Shown here: positions 1 through 8,218 of the stretch, piece after piece
How the letters are laid out: the number at the start of each line of letters is the position of its first letter
How positions within the stretch are numbered: the first letter of the stretch is position 1
Assembly (NCBI RefSeq): GCF_035994945.1
Contig: NZ_CP108677.1
Location: forward strand, 248,001 to 312,000
DNA: 64,000 nt
Origin: Streptomyces sp. NBC_01216
GTDB taxonomy: Bacteria; Actinomycetota; Actinomycetes; Streptomycetales; Streptomycetaceae
Direction of reading: 5' to 3'
Translations under genes and position numbers: made by a program
The notes under the pieces: model-generated
What the model was told of the DNA's origin: nothing
What the model saw: only the letters and a program-made list of their open reading frames with translations
Database searches by the model: none

Positions 1-30
1 CGGGCGCTGCGGGGCCGCTGCGGCAGAGGC

Positions 31-234
31 ATGTGGGTACCCGGTCGCCTGTGCGTGGGTGTCCGCCTCCTCCCCGACGGCAGGGACTTCGCGGTGGTCC
101 GGGAGGGTGCCCCGGTGGTGTGTGTCGAACTGCGCCGGAGCGCGCCGTACGGCCGCCTGGCGGTCTCCGACCCGGACCCCGAGGGGGTGCTCGGCGCACT
201 CCTGCCGCACGTCCCGGCCGACCGACTCGGGTGA
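31..234 (+). CDS. hypothetical protein, possibly the 3' end of a gene entering from the left
   Basis: The reading frame is open from the first base of the window to the stop at 232-234, so the ATG at 31 may be internal to a longer gene. The 67 residues have no family I recognise; they contain alternating hydrophobic and charged residues and no membrane segment. A GAGG lies only about one base upstream of the ATG, which is a poor spacing for a start. It could be a non-coding frame in GC-rich DNA. Confidence 0.3.
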   Translation: MWVPGRLCVGVRLLPDGRDFAVVREGAPVVCVELRRSAPYGRLAVSDPDPEGVLGALLPHVPADRLG

Positions 235-300
235 CCGACGCGGTCGGCCGGTCCGTCCGGACGCGACGGGCGGAACGGAGGTGGGGCGGGGCAGGGCGGT

Positions 301-504
301 TCAGGCGGGGCTGACGTTCTCGGCCTGAGGGCCCTTCGGCCCCTGGACGACATCGAACTCGACCTGCTGGCCCTCTGCGAGTTCCCGGTACCCGGTGGTG
401 GCGATGGCCGAGTAGTGGACGAACACGTCCGGGCCGCCGCCGTCCTGGGCGATGAAGCCGAAGCCCTTCTCCGCGTTGAACCACTTCACTGTGCCGGTTG
501 CCAT
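301..504 (-). CDS. CspA-family cold-shock protein
   Basis: A 67-residue single cold-shock domain protein that binds single-stranded RNA and DNA and acts as an RNA chaperone in the cytoplasm. Both nucleic-acid-binding motifs are visible: KGFGFIAQ (RNP1-like) near residue 15 and VFVHYSAI (RNP2-like) near residue 28. The length equals the family norm. A good AAGGAG lies 6 to 7 bases upstream of the ATG. The divergent nucleosidase starts at 697, leaving about 190 bp for two promoters and the long 5' leader typical of csp genes. The reading frame is open far upstream, but only these 67 residues are conserved. Confidence 0.95.
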   Translation of the reverse strand: MATGTVKWFNAEKGFGFIAQDGGGPDVFVHYSAIATTGYRELAEGQQVEFDVVQGPKGPQAENVSPA

Positions 505-696
505 GATGATCTCCTTCTTGGGGCGGGAGCGACTCCCGCGGTGCGCGCCCGGCCGGCGGCCGCGGTTCGCGGCCCGCGGCGGACCGCACACCTCCATGGT
601 CCCTCTTTCCGGCCGGGACGTTCCAGCGGCCGCTCCCGGACCTTCCCGTCCGGGACCGGCTGTACGGCGCGGGGCGGGCCGAACTAGCGTGGCCCC

Positions 697-1281
697 ATGG
701 AACTCATCGGAGAGATCGCGGCCGACCGACCCCTGCTCGTACTGGCCGTCAAGGAAGAGGCGCAGTTCCTCGACACGGACCTGCCGATCCTGCTCACCGG
801 CATGGGCAAGGTGAACGCGGCCATCGCGCTCGCGAGCACCCTCGCCGCGGGTCCGCGGCCGACCGGAGTCGTCAACCTGGGCACGGCGGGCGCACTGCGT
901 ACGGGCTGGACCGGGACACATGTGGTGGGCACGGTGCTCCAGCACGATCTCGACGGTGAGCTCCTGGCGACGCTGACCGGTGAGACATACGGGGAACCGT
1001 TGACGCTGCCGGACGGGGGTGACGTCGTCCTCGCCACCGGTGACGCGTTCATCTCCGAGGAAGCCGCGCGCGTCCGGCTGGCCGCACGGGCCGCACTGGT
1101 CGACATGGAGGGGTACGCGCTGGCGACGGCCGCCGCCACGGCCGGCGTTCCGCTGCGGATCGTCAAACACGTCAGCGACGAGGCGGGCGACGGCGCCGCC
1201 CGGACCTGGCGGGAATCGGTGGCCGAGTGCGCACGGGCCCTGGCGGAGTGGGCCGAGCAGAACACCCCGTACCGCTCCTGA
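697..1281 (+). CDS. nucleosidase of the phosphorylase superfamily (MTA/SAH nucleosidase-like)
   Basis: A 194-residue protein of the PNP/UDP phosphorylase fold, expected to hydrolyse the glycosidic bond of a purine nucleoside. The start [13 protein letters not shown], the glycine motif TGMGKVNAA near residue 36, NLGTAGAL near 61, and the late substrate-binding motif VDMEGYALA near residue 133, with IVKHVSDEA after it, are those of MTA/SAH nucleosidases. It is shorter than E. coli Pfs (about 230 residues), as is usual for the actinobacterial branch simply called nucleosidase, so the exact substrate is not established. It stands alone and diverges from the cold-shock gene. Confidence 0.88.
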   Translation: MELIGEIAADRPLLVLAVKEEAQFLDTDLPILLTGMGKVNAAIALASTLAAGPRPTGVVNLGTAGALRTGWTGTHVVGTVLQHDLDGELLATLTGETYGEPLTLPDGGDVVLATGDAFISEEAARVRLAARAALVDMEGYALATAAATAGVPLRIVKHVSDEAGDGAARTWRESVAECARALAEWAEQNTPYRS

Positions 1282-1407
1282 GGCAACCGCCCGCCCTGGC
1301 CTCCGAGCGGGCCCCGGACCGCACGCCGCGGCCGGGGGGGCGAGGCCGGCCGAGTGGGCGCGGCGGCGCGGGCGGGTGTCTACCGGTGCGCGGGGCGGGT
1401 GCGCGGC

Positions 1408-2469
1408 TCAGAGCCTGTCGGGGGACGGCCCGAAGCGGCGGCGGTAGTCCGACGGGGTCAGGCCGGTCACCCTGCGCATCAGCACCCGCAGATGAGCCGC
1501 CGTACCGATGCCGCTGGCGCGCGCCACCACGTCGAGGCGGACCTCTCCCCGCTCGATGATCCGGCAGGCCAGAGCCACCCGCTCGCCGGTGAGCCAGGCC
1601 AGGGGTGTGGTGCCGAGCTGTGCCCGGAAGCGCCGGTGGAGCGTCGCGGGACTGACGGCCGCGCGGGCCGCGAGGTCGGCCACGCCGAGCGGGGAGTCGA
1701 GGCGTTCCTGTGCCCAGGCGAGCAGCGGAGCGAGGGACTCGGCCCGCTGCTCGGGAACGGGGCGTTCCACGAACTGCCGTTGTCCGCCGTCCCGGTGAGC
1801 CGCGAAGACGAGCCTTCGGCTGACCGCGTTGGCCACCTCGGCACCGTGGTCGCGGCGCACGACGTGGAGTCCGAGGTCCAGGGCGGCGGCACTGCCCGCG
1901 GCGGTGAGGATGTCGCCGTCGTCGACGAAGAGGACGTCCGGTTCGAGCAGCACCGAGGGAAACCGGGCGCGGAACTCGTCGGCCCACTGCCAGTGTGCCG
2001 TGGCGCGGCGGCCGGCGAGGACGCCCGCCTCCGCCAGTGTGAAGGCGCCGCTGCAGAAGCCGATCAAGCGCGCGCCGCGCGTGTGGGCGCGGCGGATCGC
2101 GTCCAGGACGGCGGGGCGGCGGGGCACCTCCACGTCGGGACGGTTGGGGACGATCAGGGTGTCCGCCGTGTCGGCCGCGGCCAGCTCCGCGACGCCGGTG
2201 AGCGTGAAGAACCCGTCACGCATGAGGGTGCGGGGCGTAGGCGAGCAGAGCCGGAAGTCGTAGAGCTCACGGCCGATCTCGGGCCGGCGCAGGCCGAACA
2301 CCTCGGTCACGCATCCGAGTTCGAAGGGGTTGGAGTTCCGGTCGACGAGGGCGACGACCCGGTGCGGGGCCGTGTGGTCCCCCGCGGCGGGACCTTCCCC
2401 GTTCGCGCTGCTCCCCCGCCGCCCCCTCCCCCGGCCCCGGGCGTGCTCGTGCGAGTATTCTTGCGCCAT
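1408..2469 (-). CDS. GlxA-family transcriptional regulator (DJ-1/PfpI domain plus AraC helix-turn-helix)
   Basis: A 353-residue regulator. Residues about 35-215 form a DJ-1/PfpI-like ligand domain with the nucleophile-elbow motif IGFCSGAF (Cys139). Residues about 250-350 form an AraC-type DNA-binding domain with two helix-turn-helices, including DLAARAAVSPATLHRRF and the end motif TGLTPSDYRRRF. The first 35 residues are Arg/Gly-rich and probably disordered. The start has AAAGAG a few bases upstream. It diverges from a cupin gene with 52 bp between starts, which suggests that it controls that gene and itself. The ligand is unknown. Confidence 0.9.
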   Translation of the reverse strand: MAQEYSHEHARGRGRGRRGSSANGEGPAAGDHTAPHRVVALVDRNSNPFELGCVTEVFGLRRPEIGRELYDFRLCSPTPRTLMRDGFFTLTGVAELAAADTADTLIVPNRPDVEVPRRPAVLDAIRRAHTRGARLIGFCSGAFTLAEAGVLAGRRATAHWQWADEFRARFPSVLLEPDVLFVDDGDILTAAGSAAALDLGLHVVRRDHGAEVANAVSRRLVFAAHRDGGQRQFVERPVPEQRAESLAPLLAWAQERLDSPLGVADLAARAAVSPATLHRRFRAQLGTTPLAWLTGERVALACRIIERGEVRLDVVARASGIGTAAHLRVLMRRVTGLTPSDYRRRFGPSPDRL

Positions 2470-2521
2470 GTGCTCTTTCTAGCACTCGTGCGGGCCCGCC
2501 GCCCGACCCGACCATGGGCTC

Positions 2522-2956
2522 ATGAACAGCGCCGACACCTCACACCGCGTCCCCGTCGATCTGGAAGCGGCACTCGCGACCTTCGACGCCCTGTGGAGCC
2601 CGCGCATCGTGACGCGGGTCAACGACTACGACGTGCGGATCGCCAAGGTGGCGGGCGAACACGTGTGGCACGCCCATGACGACACCGACGAGTTCTTCCT
2701 CGTCCTCGACGGGGAACTGCGCATCTCCCTGCGGGAGCCCGGAGCGCGGGACGACACGGAGACGGTGGAACGCACGGTGACGTTGCCTCGCGGCGCGGTC
2801 TTCACCGTGCCGCGCGGGGTGGAGCACCGGCCGTCCGCCCCGTCCGGCGCGTCCATCCTCATGCTGGAACCGTCCGGGACGTCGTCGGTCGGCGACCGGC
2901 ACGAGGAGGTACCGGACCACGTCGACGCGACGACCGGTCACGCTCTCCCCCAGTGA
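2522..2956 (+). CDS. cupin-domain protein
   Basis: A 144-residue single-domain cupin. The metal-binding motifs are visible: the first cupin motif as GEHVWHAHDDTDEFFLVLDGEL near residue 42, with two His and one Glu, and the second as PRGVEHRPSAP near residue 99 with the last His. Such small mononuclear metal proteins act as sugar or small-molecule isomerases, dioxygenases or sensors; the substrate cannot be read from the sequence. The divergent GlxA-type regulator 52 bp away is the probable regulator. Confidence 0.88.
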   Translation: MNSADTSHRVPVDLEAALATFDALWSPRIVTRVNDYDVRIAKVAGEHVWHAHDDTDEFFLVLDGELRISLREPGARDDTETVERTVTLPRGAVFTVPRGVEHRPSAPSGASILMLEPSGTSSVGDRHEEVPDHVDATTGHALPQ

Positions 2957-3011
2957 GGACCGGTCGCGCGGTCGCGCACCCGGTATGCGAAGCGCTCGGT
3001 ACGCGAACCGT

Positions 3012-4142
3012 TCAGGGGTGTTGCGCCGACGGCACCGGCGCGGGCAGTCGTTCGACGAGCAGGGCTGCCACGTCGTCGTCGAGCCGGCCGGTCCCGTAGG
3101 CGGTGAGGTCGGTGTGCAGGAGCTCCGGGATGCGGTCGCCCGGCTCGGAGACCCAGCCGGCCATCCGCCGCCTCAGCGGGTAGAAGGCTCCGGCGGTGTC
3201 GCGCGTCTCGCTCACGCCGTCGGTGAACAGCAGCAGCCGGTCCCCCGGTTCGAAGGCCACCTCCTCGATGTGGTGCCGTGCCGCGAGAAGCCCTGCCAGG
3301 TTGACCGGGAGCGAGGGGTCGGTGAAGTCGACGGGTGTCACCCGGTCGCCGTGCTGGAGCATGGGGCCGGGGTGTCCGCAGCTCAGGAGTCGTGCGACCG
3401 GGCGTTCGTCGGGAATCTCCACCAGCATGACGGTGGCGAACCGTTCGGCGGCGTCCGAGTCGGGGTCCCAGGCCGCGTACCGGCCGAGCCCCTCCTCGAG
3501 GCGGTCGGCCAGCGCGGCCAGGTCCGGGGCCTCGTTGACCGCGGCCCGGAAGGACCCGAGCAGGACGGACGCGGTCTCCACGGCCCCGAGTCCCTTGCCT
3601 TGGACGTCGCCGAGTATCAGCCGTACGGCTCCGGGGACGCGGACGGCCTCGTAGAAGTCGCCGCCGATCCGGGCCTTGGCCGCCGCCGCGACGTACAGCA
3701 GGTGCAGGCCGACGGAACCGAGCCGGGGCGGCAGAGGACGCAGCACGACCCGTTGGACGACGTCGGCGATGGCGGTGACCTCGCGCAGGTCGCGCTCGTA
3801 GCGGAGCCGGATGCGGCTGGCCCAGGCGGCGACGACGGTCACCGCCGCCAGGACCGCTTCGTTGAGGAGGAGGTCCGGGACGAGCGGTTCGCCCCGGTTC
3901 AGCGAGAGCACCACGCGCATGACCATGGCGACGAGGCCGATGACGACGGTACCCCGGACGCTCCAGGTCACCGCGGCGAGGGCGGGCGCTGCCGCCAGCA
4001 GTCGGTCGAAGCGTTCCCGGTGCGGGGTCAGCAGATCGACGGCGACGATGAGGGCCATGGCCAGGAGGGGAAGCGCTCGACCGAGGGTGATCTGTCTGCG
4101 CGTCCCGGACCGGGCAGTCCGACGGTCGCGATCTGAGGACAT
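3012..4142 (-). CDS. membrane-anchored PP2C-type (SpoIIE domain) serine/threonine phosphatase
   Basis: A 376-residue protein. The first 110 residues hold about four hydrophobic segments (LPLLAMALIVAVDLL, APALAAVTWSV, TVVIGLVAMVMRVVL, AVLAAVTVVAAWA). A linker leads to a SpoIIE/PP2C domain from about 150 to 365 with metal-ligand motifs IGGDFYEAV, LGDVQGKG, LFTDGVSE and the final LDDDVAALLVE. Family members dephosphorylate anti-anti-sigma factors (STAS proteins) in partner-switching control of sigma factors. No anti-sigma kinase or STAS gene is adjacent, so its target is elsewhere. The gene stands alone. Confidence 0.92.
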   Translation of the reverse strand: MSSDRDRRTARSGTRRQITLGRALPLLAMALIVAVDLLTPHRERFDRLLAAAPALAAVTWSVRGTVVIGLVAMVMRVVLSLNRGEPLVPDLLLNEAVLAAVTVVAAWASRIRLRYERDLREVTAIADVVQRVVLRPLPPRLGSVGLHLLYVAAAAKARIGGDFYEAVRVPGAVRLILGDVQGKGLGAVETASVLLGSFRAAVNEAPDLAALADRLEEGLGRYAAWDPDSDAAERFATVMLVEIPDERPVARLLSCGHPGPMLQHGDRVTPVDFTDPSLPVNLAGLLAARHHIEEVAFEPGDRLLLFTDGVSETRDTAGAFYPLRRRMAGWVSEPGDRIPELLHTDLTAYGTGRLDDDVAALLVERLPAPVPSAQHP

Positions 4143-4359
4143 TGCGTGATCGTACGCAGCGGGGACGCCGGGTCCGGAGTGGCGCCACGCCCCTGGCGTG
4201 TCCCGCCCGCCCAGGCCGTCCGCCGGCGAACGGGTCGGCGGCGGAGGCGGGAGGGCGCGCCCGGTGGCCGGGAGCCTCCGGCGGGGTGGCTCGGACCGGG
4301 TCCTGGTCCTCGGAGCCCGGCACCTTGGTGCGGGCTCCCCGCCAGGGGCGGGTCGGCGT

Positions 4360-5853
4360 TCACCGGCGTTCCGGGAACTCGCGGGCGCCCTCGGCCGGCG
4401 GCGCTCGGTGTCCGGTCCCCGGGCCGGCGTCCTCGGGTGCGCGGTCTCGGGCGCCGGTGCCGGTGCCGGTCACCGTGGGCTCCGCGTTCCGCTCCGACGG
4501 TGTCCGGCCCGGCAGTGCGAGCGCGCCCACCGCGCCGAGCAGACCCAGCGTGGCCAGGGCGGTGAGGGCGGTTCCCATGGCCGGGACGAATCCGACGCCC
4601 GGGTCGAGCGTCAGCAGCAGGGCCGCTACGGCGACGCCCAGGGCGGGGCCGATGTTCATGGCGGTCTGCTGCAGACCGCCGGCGACCCCGGCGGCGGACT
4701 CGGGGGCCCGGTGGACGACCACCGCGGTCGCGGTGACCATGACCGTACCGAATCCGGCGCCGAGCAGGACGAAGCAGACGCCTGTCTGCGCAGCCGTCGT
4801 CGTCGCGTCGAGCCGGGAGAACAGCAGGACGCCGAGGGAGAGCAGCGCGGCACCCGAGACGGTGGTCCGGCGGGGGCCGGCGCGGCGCTGGAGAACGGCG
4901 GCGGCCGGCGCGCCGAGGATCATCAGGGCGGCGAGGGGCAGCGACCAGAGCGCGCTGTGGAGCGGATCGAGCCCGAGCGTCCCCTGGAGGAAGTGGGTCG
5001 CCACGAACAGCGAGCCGAAGAGGGCGGCGGACGCGGCCAGCAGTACGGCGATGGCGGCCACGACGGGCCGGGACAGGAGGACCTCCGGCGGGACCAGCGG
5101 ATGGGCGGCGCGCGCCTCGTGCCGGACGAAGGCGACGGCGGCCGGGACGGCGACGCCGAGCACGAGCAGGTTCCCCGGCGTCGCACCGGATCGCGGGACC
5201 GTGACGAGCGCGTGCACCAGGCCGGCCAGGGTCACGGCGAGCAGGCAGGCGCCGGGAAGGTCCGGAGAGGGGCGCGCGGCGGAGCGCGGGTGCGCGGGAC
5301 CGGGCGCGGGGCCGAAGAGGGCCGGCAGGCCGAGCATGAGAGCCGGGACCGCGGTGAGGGTGAAGACGGATCGCCAGCCGTACGCGCTGACCAGCGAGCC
5401 GCCGACGACCGGGCCGACGACGGCGGCGAGTCCGATGGCGCTGGTGCGCACGGCAATGGGCATGGCCAGCCGCACGGCGGGGAAGGCGGCGCGCAGCATG
5501 CCGAGGGTGGCGGGCTGGAGCAAGGCCCCGAAGACGCCCTGGACGACGCGCAGGGCGATCACCCAGCCGATGTCCGGGGCGGCTGCGAGGGCGGCGGAGG
5601 CGGCTCCGAAGCCGAGGGTGCCGAGCGCGAAGATCCGCCGGTGGCCGTAGCGGTCGCCGAGCCGCCCGGCGTAGACGAGCAGACTCGCGACGGCGATGAG
5701 GTATCCGGTGCTGGTCCACTGGACCTCGTCGATGCCGGCGTCGAGATCGTGCCGGAGCGCGGGCTGGGCGACGGTGAGGACGGTTCCGTCGAGGGCGACG
5801 AGGGCGGCGCCGCCGACGCTGCACACGAGGGTGAGGTGCCGGGAACGCGTCAC
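4360..5853 (-). CDS. MFS drug-efflux transporter, DHA2-type (14 transmembrane segments)
   Basis: A 497-residue proton-driven multidrug exporter of the inner membrane. The DHA2 motif LDGTVLTVAQPAL is in the first segment, motif A GRLGDRYGHRR follows the second, and motif C-like GPVVGGSLVSAYGWR sits in segment five. About 14 hydrophobic segments can be counted. I chose the GTG at 5853 because it overlaps the TetR stop codon (GTGA, 5850-5853), giving translational coupling; upstream codons in the open frame are Arg/Pro-rich and unlike transporters. The C-terminal 60 residues are hydrophilic and probably cytoplasmic. It forms a two-gene operon with the upstream TetR gene and should be controlled by the three operators at 6607-6667. 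Confidence 0.93.
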   Translation of the reverse strand: MTRSRHLTLVCSVGGAALVALDGTVLTVAQPALRHDLDAGIDEVQWTSTGYLIAVASLLVYAGRLGDRYGHRRIFALGTLGFGAASAALAAAPDIGWVIALRVVQGVFGALLQPATLGMLRAAFPAVRLAMPIAVRTSAIGLAAVVGPVVGGSLVSAYGWRSVFTLTAVPALMLGLPALFGPAPGPAHPRSAARPSPDLPGACLLAVTLAGLVHALVTVPRSGATPGNLLVLGVAVPAAVAFVRHEARAAHPLVPPEVLLSRPVVAAIAVLLAASAALFGSLFVATHFLQGTLGLDPLHSALWSLPLAALMILGAPAAAVLQRRAGPRRTTVSGAALLSLGVLLFSRLDATTTAAQTGVCFVLLGAGFGTVMVTATAVVVHRAPESAAGVAGGLQQTAMNIGPALGVAVAALLLTLDPGVGFVPAMGTALTALATLGLLGAVGALALPGRTPSERNAEPTVTGTGTGARDRAPEDAGPGTGHRAPPAEGAREFPERR

Positions 5854-6608
5854 CGCGCACTCCGCGACTCTCCGAGGTGGGCGTCGAGGATGGCGCGGAG
5901 CAGGGGCCCCACCTCTTCGGTGCGGGTGGCGAGGCGGAGGCTGCCCCAGCTCCAGAGCTGGGCGATGCCGTGCAGACCGGCCCACAGCGCACCGGCGACG
6001 ACGGCGGGGTCGGACGCGGAACCCGGGTCACCGGCCCCGGTGTCCGCGCGGGGCTCGGCACCGAGGGCCGCGCCGGCGGGTACACCCCCTCCGGCGTCCA
6101 CGGACGCGGGGCCGGAAGGGCCCTCGCCACGGACGCGGTCGACGAGGTCCGTCAGCGCCGCGAAGAGGGGCAGGCTGGTCTCGCGCAGGCCGAGCCGTCC
6201 GCTCTCCAGCAGGTCGTGCCGGAACATCAGCTCGTACATCCCCCGGCGAGTCAGCGCGAAGTCGAGGTACGTCCGGGCGAGAGCCTCCAAGCGGGCGCGG
6301 GCGTCGGCCGCGTCCTCCTGTTCCCGGGGAGCCGTCTCGGCCACACGGGCGGCCAGCTCGGCGAATCCTTCGCGGGCGATGGCGGACAACAGGTCGAGAT
6401 GGGTGGGGAAGTGGCGCCGGGGTGCTCCGTGGGAGACCCCGGCCCGGCGGGCGATCTCGCGCAGGGTGAGGGCCTGCGCTCCCTCGGCGTGGACCAGGGC
6501 GACACCGGTGGCGATCAGCCGGCGTCGCAGACCGGCGTCGGCGGGGGATGCGCCCGTCGGCCCGGGGCGAGGCCCGGCGTCGGGGCCGGATGCGGAGGAT
6601 ACGGTCAT
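5850..6608 (-). CDS. TetR-family repressor of the adjacent MFS pump
   Basis: A TetR regulator of about 252 residues. The helix-turn-helix is at about residues 40-70 (LREIARRAGVSHGAPRRHF), followed by a C-terminal helical ligand domain of the TetR_C WHG type (GLHGIAQLWSWGSL). A low-complexity Gly/Ala insert (about residues 170-205) is unusual. The ATG at 6608 overlaps the first operator copy and has no Shine-Dalgarno sequence, so the mRNA may be leaderless; a GTG two codons upstream (6614) is the alternative. It is first in an operon with the MFS gene and is presumably autoregulated. Confidence 0.93.
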   Translation of the reverse strand: MTVSSASGPDAGPRPGPTGASPADAGLRRRLIATGVALVHAEGAQALTLREIARRAGVSHGAPRRHFPTHLDLLSAIAREGFAELAARVAETAPREQEDAADARARLEALARTYLDFALTRRGMYELMFRHDLLESGRLGLRETSLPLFAALTDLVDRVRGEGPSGPASVDAGGGVPAGAALGAEPRADTGAGDPGSASDPAVVAGALWAGLHGIAQLWSWGSLRLATRTEEVGPLLRAILDAHLGESRSAR

Positions 6609-6667
6609 GGACACTGTCTACCAATCACCTGTAGACAGTGTCTACCACGTGCGTGGACACTGTCTAC
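6607..6667. promoter_or_regulatory. three tandem TetR operators
   Basis: Three copies of a 15-bp dyad occur at 6607-6621, 6631-6645 and 6653-6667. The middle copy is the perfect palindrome GTAGACAGTGTCTAC; the outer ones match TGGACACTGTCTAC, with one imperfect half. Centres are 24 and 22 bp apart, about two helical turns. The first overlaps the start codon of the TetR gene. The arrangement fits cooperative binding by the TetR protein encoded alongside; this assignment is inferred from position. Confidence 0.8.
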
Positions 6668-6716
6668 GGAGTCCGGGGGCGGAGCTCGCGCCCGGTTTGG
6701 CTACACTGGCCCGCAA

Positions 6717-6818
6717 CGAAGGGGAGTAGCCCTGCGAACCGGTCGTCGACACACTGGAACCCCCGGGTTCCCGGTGACCGGGTCCATGCGTGAGCGTGGG
6801 CGGGCGAGACCTTCGGCC
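6717..6818 (+). promoter_or_regulatory. yybP-ykoY manganese riboswitch
   Basis: The two invariant segments of the yybP-ykoY class are present: GGGGAGTAGC at 6721-6730 and GGGCGAGACCTTCGGCC at 6802-6818. The closing stem CGAAGG (6717-6722) pairs perfectly with CCTTCG (6810-6815), and the region between can fold into the internal arms. A -10-like TACACT lies at 6702-6707, placing transcription start just before the aptamer. The class binds Mn2+ and turns on manganese exporters. The gene 120 bp downstream belongs to the GDT1 family, a known client of this riboswitch. The expression platform (6819-6939) is GC-rich and can fold over the ribosome binding site. Confidence 0.9.
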
Positions 6819-6939
6819 AGGCATTCGCCGCGCCCGTCTCCCGGGTGCGGTCCGTCATGCCGGGCCGAGTGGTTCTCCCCGTCGCCCGTCGCGGTGCCGT
6901 GTGGATCCCGGGCCCGGTCCGAGCAGAGAGCTCCCGGGT

Positions 6940-7524
6940 ATGCACCTCGACCCCTTCGCGGTCCTCACCGCCTTCGGCCTGATCTTCCTCGCCGAACTTC
7001 CCGACAAGACGATGTTCGCGTCGCTCGCCATGGGCACGCGCATGCGTCCGCTGTACGTGTGGTTCGGCACCTCGGCCGCGTTCCTCGCGCATGTCGCCAT
7101 CGCCGTCGGCGCGGGCAGCCTCATCGGACTGTTGCCCGACTGGATCGTCAAACTGGTCTCGGCCGCGCTGTTCGCCTTCGGCGCCTTCATGCTCCTGCGC
7201 GGCGGGGACGGCAACGAGGACGACGCGGCGAGCGGCGCCACCGCGTCCGGATTCCGGCCCGTCTTCGCCACCGCGTTCGCGACCGTCTTCATCAGCGAGT
7301 GGGGCGACCTGACCCAGATCACCACCGCCAACCTGGCGGCCACGGAAGGCACCTGGTCGACGGCGATCGGGGCCGCCGCCGCCTTGATGAGCGTATCGGC
7401 TCTGGCCCTGGTCGCGGGCCGCTTCATCGCCAAGCGCGTGCCGCTGAGGACGGTCCAGCGGATCGGCGGCCTCTGCATGGCGGGCCTGGCGATCTGGTCA
7501 CTGACGGAGATCTTCGTGGGGTGA
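6940..7524 (+). CDS. GDT1/TMEM165-family (UPF0016) cation transporter, probable Mn2+ exporter
   Basis: A 194-residue membrane protein with six hydrophobic segments. The two family signatures are clear: FLAELPDKTMFASLAMG near residue 12 and its repeat FISEWGDLTQITTANLA near residue 115, each carrying the E-x-G/P-D-(K/R/L)-(T/S) metal-translocation motif. Members move Mn2+ or Ca2+ across the membrane, and bacterial forms such as MneA/MntX export manganese. I chose the ATG at 6940, with GAGAG just upstream, because the longer open frame runs through the riboswitch. Expression should be switched on by Mn2+. Confidence 0.93.
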   Translation: MHLDPFAVLTAFGLIFLAELPDKTMFASLAMGTRMRPLYVWFGTSAAFLAHVAIAVGAGSLIGLLPDWIVKLVSAALFAFGAFMLLRGGDGNEDDAASGATASGFRPVFATAFATVFISEWGDLTQITTANLAATEGTWSTAIGAAAALMSVSALALVAGRFIAKRVPLRTVQRIGGLCMAGLAIWSLTEIFVG

Positions 7525-7570
7525 CGCCGCCCGCGCCCGACGCCCGGCGGGCCGTGCGCCTCCTCTTGAT

Positions 7571-7599
7571 GAAGGAGTGAATCACTGCTTCACTCCTTC
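7571..7599. promoter_or_regulatory. 11-bp perfect inverted repeat, probable operator of the downstream TetR gene
   Basis: GAAGGAGTGAA at 7571-7581 is repeated inverted as TTCACTCCTTC at 7589-7599 with a seven-base spacer; a second overlapping dyad AGTGAATCACT lies at 7576-7586. The repeat ends one base before the ATG of the TetR gene at 7601, so a bound repressor would block initiation. It could also act as an RNA hairpin in the leader. Confidence 0.7.
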
Positions 7600-7600
7600 C

Positions 7601-8218
7601 ATGCCCTACCGACGCACCCCCGCGACGCAGGCCCGGCTGGACGAACGGCGGGTGCGCGTCGTCGACGCCGCCGTCGAGCTGCTCGCGGAGCACGGCTACG
7701 CCGGCTGCAGCATGGCCGCCGTCGCCGCTCGCGCGGGAATCGCGACCGGCAGCGTCTACCGTCACTTCACCGGCAAGTCCGAGCTTGCGGTCGAGGTGTT
7801 CCGGACCGTGGTCTCGCGCGAGGTGGACGCCGTGGCCGAGGCGGCGGCCCGCCCCTCGCACCGGGACGCGGCCGACCGGGTCGTCGCGGTCATCGAGACC
7901 TTCGCGCACCGCGCGCTGAAGTCGCCGCGCCTCGCCTACGCCCTGCTGGCCGAGCCCGTGGACCCCGCCGTGGACGCCGAACGGCTGGTGTTCCGAAGGG
8001 CGTTCCGTGATGTGTTCGCCGAGCGGATCGCCGAGGGTGCGCGCCGCGGACAGCTCCCTCCCCAGGACGCCTCACTGACGGCCTCGGCACTGGTGGGAGC
8101 GGGAGCCGAGGCGCTCGTCGGACCGCTGAGCGAGGGATCGGCCGGGCCCGACACCGTACCTGCCCTGGTCACCTTCACCCTGCGAGCCCTGGGAGTACCC
8201 GATGCCGACCACACATGA
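7601..8218 (+). CDS. TetR-family transcriptional regulator
   Basis: A 205-residue TetR protein. The helix-turn-helix MAAVAARAGIATGSVYRHF is at about residues 36-55, with a C-terminal helical ligand domain. The ATG at 7601 directly follows the inverted repeat and has no clear ribosome binding site; a GTG at 7577 would add eight residues but places the Shine-Dalgarno almost on the start. Its end overlaps the acyl-CoA dehydrogenase start by 17 bp, so the two are one transcription unit and the regulator probably controls it in response to an acyl-CoA or related ligand. Confidence 0.9.
   Translation: MPYRRTPATQARLDERRVRVVDAAVELLAEHGYAGCSMAAVAARAGIATGSVYRHFTGKSELAVEVFRTVVSREVDAVAEAAARPSHRDAADRVVAVIETFAHRALKSPRLAYALLAEPVDPAVDAERLVFRRAFRDVFAERIAEGARRGQLPPQDASLTASALVGAGAEALVGPLSEGSAGPDTVPALVTFTLRALGVPDADHT

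Noticed and set aside
4198..6729. An 843-codon plus-strand open frame opposite the MFS and TetR genes
   Set aside because: It is Gly/Arg/Asp-rich and antisense to well-supported genes; long antisense frames are expected in DNA with high GC at third positions.
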